A stretch of DNA of 64,000 nt from an uncultured Rhodospirillales bacterium (GCA_903822185.1 CAIJOA010000011.1:186001-250000), one strand, 5' to 3'. Positions 1-9,857 are shown, counted from the stretch's first letter. The notes: a model not told the origin generated them from the letters alone. Numbers and translations are program-made.

Positions 1-1509
1 ACGACGCGCGATCTCGACCTTTTCGTCCTCGGTGTAACCCGAGAGACGGATGATCTCCATACGGTCCAGCAGCGGCTGCGGCATACGCAGCGTGTTGGCC
101 GTCGTGACGAACATCACGTCCGACAGATCGTAATCGACCTCGAGATAATGGTCGGCGAAGGTCGCATTCTGCTCGGGGTCCAAGACCTCGAGCAGCGCCG
201 AAGACGGATCGCCGCGCCAATCCTGGCCGAGCTTATCTATCTCGTCCAAGAGGAAGAGCGGATTCGACGACTTCGCCTTCTTCATGCCCTGAATGACCTT
301 GCCGGGCATCGAACCGATATAGGTGCGGCGATGGCCGCGAATCTCGGCTTCGTCCCGGACGCCGCCCAGCGACATGCGCACGAAGGTCCGGCCGGTCGCT
401 TGCGCGACCGATTTACCGAGCGAGGTCTTGCCGACGCCGGGAGGACCGACGAGGCAGAGGATCGGCCCCTTCACCTTCTTCATGCGCTGCTGCACGGCGA
501 GATATTCAAGGATGCGTTCCTTGACCTTCTCGAGACCGAAATGGTCGGCGTTGAGCACTTTCTCGGCCGCCTTGAGGTCGCGCTTCACCTTCGTGCGCTG
601 CTCCCACGGAACGGACAGCAGCCAGTCGAGATAGTTGCGGACGACCGTGGCTTCGGCCGACATCGGGCTCATGGCGCGCAGCTTTTTGACTTCAGCCTGC
701 GCCTTTTCGCGCGCCTCTTTCGAGAGCTTGGTCTTGGCGATGCGTTCTTCGACTTCCGCGAGTTCGTCCTTACCGTCCTCGCCTTCGCCGAGTTCCTTCT
801 GGATCGCCTTCAGCTGCTCGTTGAGATAGTACTCGCGCTGAGTCTTCTCCATCTGGCGCTTCACGCGGCTGCGGATGCGCTTCTCGACTTGCAAGACGCC
901 GATCTCGGCTTCCATATGGCCGAAGATTTTCTCGAGCCGGCCGGTGACGGAATCCGTCTCGAGCAGATCCTGCTTGTCGGCGATCTTGAGTTGCAGATGC
1001 GAGGCCAGCGTGTCGGCGAGCTTGGTCGGCTCGTCGATCTGGTTGATCGACACCAGCACCTCGGGCGGAATCTTCTTGTTGAGCTTTATGTACTGTTCGA
1101 ACTGCGTGACCGCCGTGCGCGCCAACGCCTCGACTTCCTGCTGCTCGCCGGCATTCTCGGGAATGACCTCGGCTTTCGCCTGGAAGAAGGCCTCATGTTC
1201 GGTGAAGCCCAAGATGCGGGCACGTTGACCGCCTTCAACCAGCACCTTCACGGTGCCGTCGGGCAGCTTCAGCAGTTGCAGCACCGTGCCGATGGTGCCG
1301 ACCGTATAAATATCGCCGGGCGCGGGATCGTCCTGCGCGGCATTCTTCTGGGTGACAAGCAAGATTTGCTTGTCGTCTTTCATGACGTCTTCGAGCGCAC
1401 GCACGGATTTCTCGCGACCGACGAAGAGCGGCACGATCATGTGCGGGAAGACGACGATGTCTCGGAGCGGTAGGACCGGATAAAGCGTACCGCGCGTAAT
1501 GTCGAGCAT
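1..1509 (-). CDS. lon: ATP-dependent protease Lon, N-terminal part (cut by window edge)
   Basis: ATP-dependent cytosolic serine protease that degrades misfolded and regulatory proteins. The 503 codons visible hold the N-terminal substrate-binding domain (about residues 8-200), the helical linker, and the start of the AAA+ module. The Walker A motif GPPGVGKT begins at residue 355, almost exactly where it lies in E. coli Lon, followed by the conserved [18 protein letters not shown] stretch and Walker B (LFLLDEIDK). The start ATG at 1509 is followed by [17 protein letters not shown] and preceded by a GAAAGG ribosome-binding site. The Ser-Lys protease domain lies outside the window. It follows clpX in the same direction after a 172-bp gap with a terminator-like hairpin and a possible promoter, so it is probably transcribed on its own. 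Confidence 0.97.
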   Translation of the reverse strand, partial: MLDITRGTLYPVLPLRDIVVFPHMIVPLFVGREKSVRALEDVMKDDKQILLVTQKNAAQDDPAPGDIYTVGTIGTVLQLLKLPDGTVKVLVEGGQRARILGFTEHEAFFQAKAEVIPENAGEQQEVEALARTAVTQFEQYIKLNKKIPPEVLVSINQIDEPTKLADTLASHLQLKIADKQDLLETDSVTGRLEKIFGHMEAEIGVLQVEKRIRSRVKRQMEKTQREYYLNEQLKAIQKELGEGEDGKDELAEVEERIAKTKLSKEAREKAQAEVKKLRAMSPMSAEATVVRNYLDWLLSVPWEQRTKVKRDLKAAEKVLNADHFGLEKVKERILEYLAVQQRMKKVKGPILCLVGPPGVGKTSLGKSVAQATGRTFVRMSLGGVRDEAEIRGHRRTYIGSMPGKVIQGMKKAKSSNPLFLLDEIDKLGQDWRGDPSSALLEVLDPEQNATFADHYLEVDYDLSDVMFVTTANTLRMPQPLLDRMEIIRLSGYTEDEKVEIARR

Positions 1510-1563
1510 AGCAGCCTTTCTCGAAAAATCAGGACCGGACGGTTCCGACCCTGTCGGCACGCT

Positions 1564-1579
1564 TGCGAAAGCCGTGCCA
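1564..1579 (-). promoter_or_regulatory. Sigma-54-like -24/-12 sequence upstream of lon
   Basis: On the minus strand TGGCACG-GCTT-TCGCA matches the RpoN consensus TGGCACG-N4-TTGCW at 11 of 12 fixed positions, with the invariant GG and GC correctly spaced. The predicted transcription start is near 1553, about 44 bases before the lon ATG. lon is normally under heat-shock or housekeeping sigma control, and one such match by chance is plausible, so this is a weak call. Confidence 0.3.
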
Positions 1580-1639
1580 ATAGTGAGATGCCACTATAAG
1601 GTGGAGCCGGTGATGACGTAGATCAAGGGGAAGTGTGGC

Positions 1640-1672
1640 AAAAGGGTGCGGACCCCATCAGGAGCCCGCACC
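1640..1672 (-). terminator. Rho-independent terminator after clpX
   Basis: Read on the minus strand just past the clpX stop, GGTGCGG pairs with CCGCACC (inner CTCC/GGGG pairs extend the stem), followed by CTTTT. It separates clpX from lon. Confidence 0.65.
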
Positions 1673-1681
1673 AAGCCAATA

Positions 1682-2971
1682 TCAGGCGCTGGTCGCGCCC
1701 GTGTCGCCGCGCCAGTCGGCGTAATCGGCGCGTCGTTCGGAGTAGATGTAGAGAGGCTTCGCACGGCCCTCGACGACTTCCTTATTGATGACCATGCCGG
1801 TCACCCCGTCGAGTCCGGGCAGTTCGTACATCGATTCGAGCAAGATCGATTCCATGATCGAGCGCAAGCCACGAGCGCCGGTCTTGCGGGCGATCGCTTT
1901 GCCGGCGATGGCGCGCATCGCCTCGTCATTGAACTCGAGCTTCACGTCTTCCATCTCGAAGAGACGCTGATACTGCTTAACGAGTGCGTTCTTCGGCTTG
2001 GTCAGAATATCGACCAAGGCGGCTTCGTCCAAATCCTCGAGCGTCGCCACGACCGGCAGACGGCCGACGAATTCGGGGATAAGGCCGAACTTGAGCAAAT
2101 CTTCCGGCTCGAGCTCTTTCAGGACTTCGCCCGTCTTGCGTTCTTCGGGCGAGGCCACTTCGGCGCCGAAGCCGATCGAGGTGCCCTGACGACGCTGCGA
2201 GATCAGCTTTTCGAGGCCGGCGAAAGCGCCGCCGCAAATGAAGAGGATGTTGGTCGTATCGACCTGGAGGAATTCCTGCTGCGGATGCTTGCGGCCACCC
2301 TGGGGCGGAACCGACGCAACTGTGCCTTCCATGATCTTCAACAGCGCCTGCTGGACGCCCTCGCCCGACACGTCGCGGGTGATCGAGGGATTGTCCGACT
2401 TACGGCTGATCTTATCCACTTCGTCGATATAGACGATGCCGCGCTGCGCGCGCTCGACATTGTAGTCGGCGGATTGCAGCAGCTTGAGGATGATGTTCTC
2501 GACGTCCTCGCCGACATAGCCGGCTTCGGTCAGCGTCGTCGCATCGGCCATCGTGAAGGGAACGTCGATGATGCGCGCCAGCGTCTGAGCCAGCAGCGTC
2601 TTGCCCGAACCAGTCGGGCCGACGAGCATGATGTTCGACTTGGCGAGCTCGACGTCGTTGCTCTTCGCGCCGTGGGCAAGTCGCTTGTAATGATTATGGA
2701 CGGCAACCGCGAGCACACGCTTGGCGTGATCCTGGCCGATCACATAATCATCGAGGACCTTGCAGATATCCTTGGGGGTCGGGACACCATCGCGCGACTT
2801 GACCAGCGTGGTCTTGTGCTCTTCGCGAATGATATCCATGCAGAGTTCGACGCATTCATCGCAGATGAATACCGTCGGGCCGGCGATGAGTTTCCGTACC
2901 TCATGTTGGCTCTTGCCGCAGAAAGAGCAGTAGAGGGTATTTTTGGAATCGCCGCCGCTGGCTTTGGTCAT
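1682..2971 (-). CDS. clpX: ATP-dependent Clp protease ATP-binding subunit ClpX
   Basis: Hexameric AAA+ unfoldase that recognises tagged proteins and feeds them to ClpP. 429 residues, the usual length. The N-terminal zinc-binding domain has C15-x2-C18 and C37-x2-C40. Walker A is GPTGSGKT at 118-125, the GYVGED pore loop is at 151-156, Walker B is VYIDE at about 180-184, and the RKH loop is present. The ATG at 2971 has a GGAGAG site upstream. clpP lies 273 bp upstream in the same direction. A strong dyad lies in that gap, so clpX may have its own promoter or share read-through with clpP. Confidence 0.98.
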   Translation of the reverse strand: MTKASGGDSKNTLYCSFCGKSQHEVRKLIAGPTVFICDECVELCMDIIREEHKTTLVKSRDGVPTPKDICKVLDDYVIGQDHAKRVLAVAVHNHYKRLAHGAKSNDVELAKSNIMLVGPTGSGKTLLAQTLARIIDVPFTMADATTLTEAGYVGEDVENIILKLLQSADYNVERAQRGIVYIDEVDKISRKSDNPSITRDVSGEGVQQALLKIMEGTVASVPPQGGRKHPQQEFLQVDTTNILFICGGAFAGLEKLISQRRQGTSIGFGAEVASPEERKTGEVLKELEPEDLLKFGLIPEFVGRLPVVATLEDLDEAALVDILTKPKNALVKQYQRLFEMEDVKLEFNDEAMRAIAGKAIARKTGARGLRSIMESILLESMYELPGLDGVTGMVINKEVVEGRAKPLYIYSERRADYADWRGDTGATSA

Positions 2972-3153
2972 AGGCTCTCCGTGAACGACCGGCCTGTACT
3001 GGACCCGGGCCTCCCCGCTGTCGCGCCGCCTGCCCTTTTTGGGGAAGGCCTCGCTCCGGTGGGGCGCCGGAGACCGGACACACCATCAATCGACTATTAT
3101 GGTGAGCCCGGTACTCAATAACCAGTTAAAGATGAGAACTAAACTCTGATGTT

Positions 3154-3169
3154 GCAAGAATGTTCTTGC
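3154..3169. promoter_or_regulatory. Perfect dyad between clpP and clpX
   Basis: GCAAGAATGTTCTTGC is a perfect inverted repeat with 7-base arms and a 2-base spacer in the 273-bp clpP-clpX gap. No T-run follows on the minus strand, so it does not look like a terminator. It may be an operator for clpX, but no regulator can be named. Confidence 0.4.
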
Positions 3170-3244
3170 TCACCTTGCCAATTCCATCCCAGACCGAGTC
3201 CGGAATGCAACAGTTGGGTGAAATCAACCCGCTAGCAGCCGGGC

Positions 3245-3883
3245 TTAGAGTTTCGCCTTAGCCTCTTCCTCGCGGGGAGGACGAATTCCCATCACTTCGT
3301 CGATCAGGCCGAAGGCCTTGGCTTCCTCGGGCGACATGAATTTATCGCGCTCGACGGCGTTCTGAATGGTCTCCAGGGTCTGACCGGTATGCTTAACGTA
3401 CATCTCGTTCAGGCGCTGGCGGAGCTGGAGGATTTCCCGGGCCTGGATTTCGATGTCCGTGGCCTGGCCCTGGGCGCCGCCCGAGGGCTGATGGATCATG
3501 ACCCGCGAGTTCGGCAGCGAGTAGCGCTTGCCCTTGGCGCCGGCGGTCAGCAGCAGCGAACCCATCGAGGCCGCCTGGCCGACGCAGAGGGTCGAAACCT
3601 CGGGCCGGATGTACTGCATGGTGTCGTAGATCGCGAGGCCGGAGGTGACAACGCCACCTGGCGAGTTGATGTAGAACGAGATGTCCTTGGTCGGGTTCTC
3701 GCTTTCGAGGAACAACAACTGAGCGCAGATCAGGCTCGACACGTTGTCGTTGACCGGACCGACCAGGAAGATGATCCGCTCTTTGAGCAGACGGGAATAG
3801 ATGTCGTAAGACCGCTCGCCGCGATTGGTCTGCTCGACCACCATCGGCACGAGGTTATTCATATAATATTCGTGGGGATTCAT
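3245..3883 (-). CDS. clpP: ATP-dependent Clp protease proteolytic subunit ClpP
   Basis: Tetradecameric serine peptidase that degrades substrates threaded in by ClpX or ClpA. 212 residues. The catalytic triad is visible: S106 in GQAASMGS, H131 in MIHQPSGG, and D180 in ERDKF. The oxyanion glycine region INSPGG is at 72-77. The start ATG at 3883 gives [19 protein letters not shown], a typical alphaproteobacterial ClpP N-terminus with a short propeptide. It lies 62 bp downstream of tig and upstream of clpX, the conserved tig-clpP-clpX-lon order. Confidence 0.98.
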   Translation of the reverse strand: MNPHEYYMNNLVPMVVEQTNRGERSYDIYSRLLKERIIFLVGPVNDNVSSLICAQLLFLESENPTKDISFYINSPGGVVTSGLAIYDTMQYIRPEVSTLCVGQAASMGSLLLTAGAKGKRYSLPNSRVMIHQPSGGAQGQATDIEIQAREILQLRQRLNEMYVKHTGQTLETIQNAVERDKFMSPEEAKAFGLIDEVMGIRPPREEEAKAKL

Positions 3884-3945
3884 CGCTCGCTACCTTTTCT
3901 CAAGTCGCTTAAGTCCGAGCCTCACCCGGCGCGGCGTCTCCTTAC

Positions 3946-5301
3946 TTAGGGAGCCGTCGCTTCATCTTCATCATCCTCGGCTAGCAATTCCTTAAGCGGG
4001 ACGGTTTTGTCCGTCACCTGAGCCAGCTCGACGATAAAGTCGATGACCTTATCCTCATAGATCGGCGCGCGGAGGTTGTCGATTGCGCCGGGATTGTTCT
4101 TGTAATACTCGAGCACGTGACGTTCCTGGCCGGGGAACCGGCGCGCCTCTTCGCCGAGGGCGCGGTTGATCTCGTCCTGAGTCACCGTAAGATTATTGCG
4201 GGTGCCGACTTCGGCCAGCACCAAGCCGAGGCGGACGCGCCGCTCGGCGATGTCTTTATACTCGGCTTTGATCGCCGCTTCGTCTTTGGGAGCCTCAGCG
4301 GGTTCCGCTCCTTCCGGCTGCGGGTTCGCCTTCATGCGATCGACCTGGGCCTGATACTGCTTCCAGATCGTGTCGAGTTCGATATCGACCATGCCTTGCG
4401 GGATCTGGAACGTATGCCGTTCGCCCAAGCGGTCGAGCAGCGTGCGCTTCAGCTTTTGCCGGGCAACGCCCTGATAATCGCGTTCGATCCGGTCGCGGAT
4501 GGTCTGGCGCAACATGGCGAGATTTTCCATGCCGACCGCCGTCGCAAGCGACTCGTCGATCGGCTGCGCGACCTTGGCTTGAACTTCTTTCACGTTGATG
4601 GCGAATTCGGCTTCCTTGCCGGCCAGCTCGGTGCTGCCGTAATCGGCCGGAAACGTCACTTTGACGGTGGTCTGGTCACCGGCCTTGAAGCCGATCAGTT
4701 GGTCTTCGAAACCGGGGATGAAGCTGTTGCTGCCGAGTTCGAGCGAATAATCCTCAGCCGCGCCGCCGGGGAATTCGACACCGCCGACCGAGCCCTTGAA
4801 ATCGATAACGACGACGTCGCCCGTTTCCGTGGCGCGATCGACCTTCTCGCTCTTGCGCTGCTGCTGGGCGATACGCTCCAACGCGCTGTCGATTTCGGTT
4901 TCCGGCACGTCGGGCTTCAGCCGTTCAAGCTGCAGCTCGGCGAAGTTGGTCAACTCGATCTGCGGCAGCACTTCGACCGCGAGCTTATATTCGAGGTCCT
5001 GGCCTTCGTTGAACGAGACGATCTCGATCTTCGGCTGGATCGCCGGGCGCAGATTGCGCTCGCGCATCGCTTCGGTCGAAGTATCGGAGACGGTGCGTTC
5101 CAGCACCTCGCCCATGACCGACGGACCATAGCGCTTGCGCAGCACGGTCATCGGCACCTTGCCCGGCCGGAAGCCCGGCATCTTGATGGTGCGGCCGATC
5201 TCGTTCAGGCGTTCGGTGACGCGCTGATCGATGTCGGATGCCGAAATGACCACCGTCATTTCGTGTTTCAGGCCGTCGGCGTTGGTGTCGGTGATCTGCA
5301 T
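3946..5301 (-). CDS. tig: Trigger factor (ribosome-associated chaperone)
   Basis: Chaperone that binds ribosomal protein L23 at the exit tunnel and meets nascent chains; it also has FKBP-type prolyl isomerase activity. 451 residues, normal length. The ribosome-binding signature GFRPGKVP is at 43-50, the FKBP domain covers about 160-250, and the C-terminal helical arms complete the protein with an acidic tail (AEDDEDEATAP). The ATG at 5301 lies only 25 bp after the 3' end of tRNA-Leu on the same strand, so tRNA and tig are probably on one primary transcript or share a promoter region. Confidence 0.97.
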   Translation of the reverse strand: MQITDTNADGLKHEMTVVISASDIDQRVTERLNEIGRTIKMPGFRPGKVPMTVLRKRYGPSVMGEVLERTVSDTSTEAMRERNLRPAIQPKIEIVSFNEGQDLEYKLAVEVLPQIELTNFAELQLERLKPDVPETEIDSALERIAQQQRKSEKVDRATETGDVVVIDFKGSVGGVEFPGGAAEDYSLELGSNSFIPGFEDQLIGFKAGDQTTVKVTFPADYGSTELAGKEAEFAINVKEVQAKVAQPIDESLATAVGMENLAMLRQTIRDRIERDYQGVARQKLKRTLLDRLGERHTFQIPQGMVDIELDTIWKQYQAQVDRMKANPQPEGAEPAEAPKDEAAIKAEYKDIAERRVRLGLVLAEVGTRNNLTVTQDEINRALGEEARRFPGQERHVLEYYKNNPGAIDNLRAPIYEDKVIDFIVELAQVTDKTVPLKELLAEDDEDEATAP

Positions 5302-5326
5302 AGGATCTGCGAAGCTCGTTTCTTAG

Positions 5327-5411
5327 TGGTGCGGGCGAAGGGACTTGAACCCCCACGACTTTCGTCGCTGGAACCTAAATCCAGTGCGTCTACCAATTCC
5401 GCCACGCCCGC
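5327..5411 (-). tRNA. tRNA-Leu (anticodon UAG)
   Basis: On the minus strand the acceptor GCGGGCG pairs with CGCCCGC, the anticodon arm is CTGGA-TTTAGGT-TCCAG (anticodon TAG, reading CUN), a long class II variable arm follows, and the T loop is GTTCAAGTC. Discriminator A and an encoded CCA end the 85-nt gene at 5327. Confidence 0.96.
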
Positions 5412-5640
5412 GCTGACGCTTACGACGCGACATCGCGCCGAGGCGAGGCCGCGCCGCTAATGGAGGCGAGCGTCATAGCACACGGATTCCGGCAGGGGAA
5501 GCTATGCCGTGGGCCGCGGAAAAATGCACCGCGACTTGTGGATAAGTCGAGGGTAACTCGCGAATTCTTTCTTACGCCAATGACTTACCCCGGGTTTTTA
5601 ACAGCACCGGACCGATCGAAGGCCTAACCCGCCGCGCGCC

Positions 5641-6693
5641 CTACACGCCGAGGGATGCGTTATCGATCACGAAGCGGTATTTGACGTCGCTCTTTTGCAT
5701 CCGGCCATAGGCCTCGTCGATCTTCTGGATCGCGATCATCTCGATATCGGCGACGATGCCGCGTTCGGCGCAGAAATCGAGCATCTCCTGCGTTTCGCTG
5801 AGGCCGCCGATCAGCGAGCCGGCAATCGACCGGCGGCCGAAAATCAGCACTGCGACGCTCGGCGACGGATGGTCGTGCGCGGGAACGCCGACAAGGCACA
5901 TGGTCCCGTTGCGATGCAGGAGGTTCGTATAAGCATTGAGATCGTGGCTGGCCGCGACAGTATTGAGGATGAAGTCGAAACTGCCGGCGTGCTTCGCCAT
6001 TTCGTCGGCGTTGCGCGACACGGCCACCTCGTCAGCACCCAGATCGAGCGCGTCCTGGCGCTTATTGGCGGAGGTTGTGAAGGCGACCGTATGCGCGCCC
6101 ATCGCGTGAGACAGTTTCACGCCCATATGGCCCAGCCCGCCAATGCCGACAATCCCGACCTTCTTGCCCGGCCCCGCCTGCCAATGTCGCAGCGGCGAGT
6201 AGGTGGTGATGCCGGCGCACAGTAGCGGCGCGACCGCCGCAAGCTGATCGGCCGCATGGGTGACTTTCAACACGAATTTATCATCGACCACGATACGCTG
6301 TGCATAACCACCGAGCGTGTGGCCCGGCGCATCGGCGATCACGCTGTTATAGGTCGCAGTGAAACCATTTTCGCAATATTGCTCGAGCCCATCGGCGCAA
6401 GCGCTGCAATGCTGACAGCTATTCACCAGACAGCCGACGCCGACGGTGTCGCCGCGCTTGAACTTCGTGACGGCGCTGCCGACAGCAGACACATGCCCAA
6501 CGATCTCGTGACCCGGCACACAAGGGTACATCGTGCCAGGCCATTCGCCGCGAACCTGATGCAGGTCGGAATGGCACACGCCGCAAAAGGCGATATCGAT
6601 CTGCACATCATGCGCGCCTGGCTGACGCCGCACGATATTCATCGCTTCGAGCGGCTTGTCGCCGGCGTAAGCGCCGTAAGCTTTGGTGGTCAT
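5641..6693 (-). CDS. Zinc-dependent NAD(P) alcohol dehydrogenase (cinnamyl-alcohol/YahK type)
   Basis: Medium-chain dehydrogenase/reductase that interconverts alcohols and aldehydes, probably with NADPH. 350 residues. Catalytic zinc ligands appear as C40-H41 (GVCHSDLH) and G61-H62-E63; the structural zinc cysteines are C93, C96, C99 and C107. The Rossmann motif GIGGLGHMG is near residue 183. Family members YahK and YjgB reduce a broad range of aldehydes, so the substrate cannot be fixed. It is the last gene of a minus-strand operon, 20 bp after the malonyl-CoA decarboxylase gene, and it ends in TAG, showing that amber is a normal stop in this genome. Confidence 0.9.
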   Translation of the reverse strand: MTTKAYGAYAGDKPLEAMNIVRRQPGAHDVQIDIAFCGVCHSDLHQVRGEWPGTMYPCVPGHEIVGHVSAVGSAVTKFKRGDTVGVGCLVNSCQHCSACADGLEQYCENGFTATYNSVIADAPGHTLGGYAQRIVVDDKFVLKVTHAADQLAAVAPLLCAGITTYSPLRHWQAGPGKKVGIVGIGGLGHMGVKLSHAMGAHTVAFTTSANKRQDALDLGADEVAVSRNADEMAKHAGSFDFILNTVAASHDLNAYTNLLHRNGTMCLVGVPAHDHPSPSVAVLIFGRRSIAGSLIGGLSETQEMLDFCAERGIVADIEMIAIQKIDEAYGRMQKSDVKYRFVIDNASLGV

Positions 6694-6713
6694 CGAAATT
6701 CCTATCCGTACCG

Positions 6714-8126
6714 TCAGGTCTTCAGCAGCTTGGCAACGATCGGCGAAGTCGCGACGCGCCCATCACCCGTGTAGCCCTCGTGATTTTCCTCGATGTCCTG
6801 CAGACGATAGAGATAGTTGAGCATGAGGCCGGCCGATTGCTGCAAGCCCTTGGGCGAAAGATCGCCGAGCCAGTTGATGCGTTCGACGCGCGAGCCGTTG
6901 CTGAGATGGAAATGCGCCACCGGGTCGAGCGCCCGGCCGCGCGGCGTCTTCTCGTTGACGAGATAACGCGCGCCGAGCCGCAACAGCGGCCCTTTCATTA
7001 CTTGGGTGATCGCCGAATCTTCCCACCAGTCGGGACGTTCCAGCAATGCGCCGAGATTATGCTCGCCGGCATCGTCCTGAACCGCCTCGATTGCGCGGCG
7101 TTCGGTCGGCGTCAGCAAATCCTCGCCTTCTTCGGTGATGCGTTTATCAAGCCAAGCACGAAAGCCGGGCATCGGTGACAGCGTCGCATAGCGCGAAAGA
7201 TGCGGGAATTCGGCGGCGAGCCGATCGACCACGCGCTTAATGAGGAAATCGCCGAAGCTGATGCCGCTGAGGCCACGCTGACAGTTTGAGATCGAATAGA
7301 AGATCGCCGTGTCCGCCGCCGCCGGATCGCCGACCGGCGCGGTTTCATCGAGCAGCGATTGCACATTGTCTGCCATGCCTTGCACCAGCGCGACCTCGAC
7401 GAAGATCAACGGTTCGTCCGGCATGCGCGGATGGAAATAAGCAAAGCAGCGGCGGTCGGCTTCCAGCCGGTTCTTCAAATCCGACCAACTGCGGATTTCG
7501 TGGACGGCTTCATAGACCATCAGCTTTTCGAGCAGGGCCGCCGGCGAATCCCAGGTGATCTGACGGATTTCCAGGAAGCCTTCGTCGAACCAGTTCGACA
7601 ACAGAAAATGAAGATCGCGGTCCAGCGATGCGAGCGTCTCATCCTTGCGCGCCAGCGGCATCAGTTCCGCCCGCATATCGACGAGGAACTTCACGCCGTT
7701 GGGCAGCGCATTGAATTGCGTCAGCAGCTTGAGACGCGGCGGTTCCAGCGAGAGGCGTAACGCACGCTCGATCCGCCGCTTTTCATTGTCGTCGCGCGCA
7801 TGTGCCATGCGCTGACACGCTGCCGCCACGGCAACGCGGTCAATGTCGAAGTCCGTCGCGAGGATGCGTAGAAACCGCTCGCGCCCTTCCGCCGACAGCG
7901 CGAGATAGGTTCGCCCCAGCGCGGCGGCACGGGCGCGGGCCGAGACTTCGCCGCCGCGGGCTTCGAGACAATCCTGCATCTGCTCGCGTAGTTTTTGCGC
8001 GCCGTCTTCGGTCAGCACCAAGGCTTGCGTACTGTTTGGCGGGCTGCGCCAACGCGCCTTAAGGGTCCGAAGATTGCTGACGGTGAAATCATAGACGCCG
8101 TCGATAAAGCTCGTGCGATCGGTCAT
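6714..8126 (-). CDS. Malonyl-CoA decarboxylase
   Basis: Converts malonyl-CoA to acetyl-CoA and CO2, for malonate use or to limit malonyl-CoA. 470 residues, like bacterial MatA-type enzymes. An N-terminal helical domain precedes the acetyltransferase-like catalytic domain, which has the family blocks FYSISNCQRGLSGISFGDFL and HFHLSNGSRVERINWLGD, where the histidine of the second block is catalytic. It lies 11 bp after nnr and 20 bp before the alcohol dehydrogenase gene, with no malonyl-CoA synthetase or malonate carrier beside it, so a dedicated malonate operon is not supported here. Confidence 0.93.
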   Translation of the reverse strand: MTDRTSFIDGVYDFTVSNLRTLKARWRSPPNSTQALVLTEDGAQKLREQMQDCLEARGGEVSARARAAALGRTYLALSAEGRERFLRILATDFDIDRVAVAAACQRMAHARDDNEKRRIERALRLSLEPPRLKLLTQFNALPNGVKFLVDMRAELMPLARKDETLASLDRDLHFLLSNWFDEGFLEIRQITWDSPAALLEKLMVYEAVHEIRSWSDLKNRLEADRRCFAYFHPRMPDEPLIFVEVALVQGMADNVQSLLDETAPVGDPAAADTAIFYSISNCQRGLSGISFGDFLIKRVVDRLAAEFPHLSRYATLSPMPGFRAWLDKRITEEGEDLLTPTERRAIEAVQDDAGEHNLGALLERPDWWEDSAITQVMKGPLLRLGARYLVNEKTPRGRALDPVAHFHLSNGSRVERINWLGDLSPKGLQQSAGLMLNYLYRLQDIEENHEGYTGDGRVATSPIVAKLLKT

Positions 8127-8137
8127 GCGTTACTCGG

Positions 8138-9631
8138 CTAAGAGAATGTTGCCGCCTGTGCGTGCAAGCGGCGCAGCACGGCGGGTATTTTATCGATCAA
8201 ATCTTCGGCCATCAGGCCCAAGCCGAAATCTTGTGCCGCCTCGCCATGAATCCAACAGGCGGCACAAGCTGAATCATAGGCGTCGAGGCCCTGCGCGAGA
8301 AGCCCGGCGATGAGGCCCGATAAGACATCGCCCGTCCCGCCCGTCGCCAGCGTCGGCGGGGCGTTGCTGTTGATCGCCGCACGCCCATCCGGGGACGCAA
8401 TCACGGTGTCGGGTCCTTTCAGGACAACGACCGCGTTGGCGCGCTTGGCAGCGGCACGCGCACGGCTGAGCTTGTCGGTCTTGTCGTCGCCGAAGAGGCG
8501 GGCAAATTCGCCGTCATGTGGCGTCATCACGACGGGGCCTTTGATCGCCGCAAAAAGCGCGGCGGGGTCGGCGGCGAAAGCCGTCAGCGCATCGGCATCG
8601 AGCACGACCGCTTGGCCCGTCGCAAGGGCGGCCAATGCGGCGGCGCGGGTTTCGTCCGAGATTCCCGCCCCAGGCCCAACGACAATCGAACGCACGCGCG
8701 GATCGCCGACGAGCGCGGCGAAGTCGCCGGCTTGTTTCATCGGCCGCACGATCACGCTGGTCAGCGCGCTCGCATAAATCGGCCAAACGGCTTCGGGCGC
8801 CGCGAGCGTCACCAGCCCGGCCCCTGCCCGCCCAGCAGCGCGTGCGGCGAGCCGCGCCGCCCCGGTCATGACGAGGCCGCCGAGAATGACGGCATGGCCA
8901 CGGCGGTATTTATGATCGTCGGCCTGCGGCCACGGGAACGCGCCAAGCCAAAGCGGCGGGCCGTTCTCGAAGGTCTTCGGTGCGATCTCGTTTAAAATGC
9001 CGCTCTCGATGCCGATCGGAGCCAGATGCACCGCGCCGCACAGGGCGCGTCCGGGATAAAGCAGATGGCCCGGTTTTTTCCGGAAGAACGTCACGGTCAG
9101 ATCGGCTTGCGCGGCGACCCCGCGCACCGCGCCGGTTTCGCCGTCGAGCCCGCTGGGGACATCGACCGCCACGACGGGGATGCGCCGTGCGCTCAAGCTT
9201 TCGATAATCGTCCGCGCCATTCCCTCGACTGGCCGCGACAGACCCGCGCCGAAGATCGCATCGACGACAAGCCCGGTATCATCGAGCAGCGCCGGTGAGA
9301 GAGGTTCGATCGTGCCGCGAAACCGCGCCGCGTTATGGGCGGCCGCACCCGTCAGTTTTTCGAGAGCACCAAGAAGTCCCAGCCGCACCGGCCAGCCCTC
9401 GACCGCCAGCAGCCGGGCGATAACGAAGCCGTCGCCGCCGTTATTACCGGGGCCGCACAGCACCGTGACCGGCTGTTTGCGCCAGCGGCGGGCAATGGCG
9501 TCGGCCACGGCCCGGCCAGCGGCCTCCATAAGGGTGATCTCGCTCGTCCCGGCGGCTGCGGCGGCTTGATCCGCCCGCGCCATCTCGGCCGGGGTCAGCA
9601 GCGCGTTGTCCGAGGGCCGCATCACCGGCAT
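8138..9631 (-). CDS. nnr: Bifunctional NAD(P)H-hydrate epimerase / ADP-dependent NAD(P)H-hydrate dehydratase
   Basis: Repairs hydrated NADH and NADPH: the N-terminal YjeF domain epimerises the hydrate and the C-terminal ribokinase-like domain dehydrates it. 497 residues. The epimerase block VLCGPGNNGGDGFVIAR is near 58-74. The dehydratase domain shows VVLDADALTAF and the nucleotide-binding NAPPTLATGGTGDVLSGL. Two in-frame ATGs (9631 and 9622) are possible; the first is given although an AGGAAA site sits very close to it. It heads the minus-strand operon nnr > malonyl-CoA decarboxylase > alcohol dehydrogenase. In many alphaproteobacteria nnr adjoins glnB; here a tRNA and two transporter genes come between. 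Confidence 0.95.
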   Translation of the reverse strand: MPVMRPSDNALLTPAEMARADQAAAAAGTSEITLMEAAGRAVADAIARRWRKQPVTVLCGPGNNGGDGFVIARLLAVEGWPVRLGLLGALEKLTGAAAHNAARFRGTIEPLSPALLDDTGLVVDAIFGAGLSRPVEGMARTIIESLSARRIPVVAVDVPSGLDGETGAVRGVAAQADLTVTFFRKKPGHLLYPGRALCGAVHLAPIGIESGILNEIAPKTFENGPPLWLGAFPWPQADDHKYRRGHAVILGGLVMTGAARLAARAAGRAGAGLVTLAAPEAVWPIYASALTSVIVRPMKQAGDFAALVGDPRVRSIVVGPGAGISDETRAAALAALATGQAVVLDADALTAFAADPAALFAAIKGPVVMTPHDGEFARLFGDDKTDKLSRARAAAKRANAVVVLKGPDTVIASPDGRAAINSNAPPTLATGGTGDVLSGLIAGLLAQGLDAYDSACAACWIHGEAAQDFGLGLMAEDLIDKIPAVLRRLHAQAATFS

Positions 9632-9745
9632 TTTCCTGGCGGAGATTCCACGATTTGGAGTCTATCGCCCCCGTGTGACGGGCGAAAGGCAGGATCGCGC
9701 GGCTTGACGCAATGGGGCCAGGGCAGTACGACCAACCCCCTCGGT

Positions 9746-9823
9746 GGCGGGTGTAGCTCAGTTGGTTAGAGCGCCAGATTGTGATTCTGGATGTCGCCGG
9801 TTCGACCCCGGTCACTCGCCCCA
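9746..9823 (+). tRNA. tRNA-His (anticodon GUG) with encoded G-1 and C73
   Basis: The acceptor GCGGGTG (9747-9753) pairs with CACTCGC (9813-9819); the anticodon arm is CCAGA-TTGTGAT-TCTGG; the T loop is TTCGACC. G at 9746 and C at 9820 form the extra G-1:C73 pair recognised by most histidyl-tRNA synthetases, followed by encoded CCA. Confidence 0.97.
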
Positions 9824-9857
9824 TTTTCCCTACTTTTAAGTCCGGTCCGACCGCCTT

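Noticed and set aside
1646-3121. 491-codon plus-strand frame opposite clpX
   Set aside because: Shadow of clpX in a GC-rich genome; low-complexity Arg/Leu/Asp composition, no recognisable domain, and clpX is certain.
4117-5460. 447-codon plus-strand frame opposite tig and tRNA-Leu
   Set aside because: Runs through a tRNA gene and opposite a certain gene; no domain.
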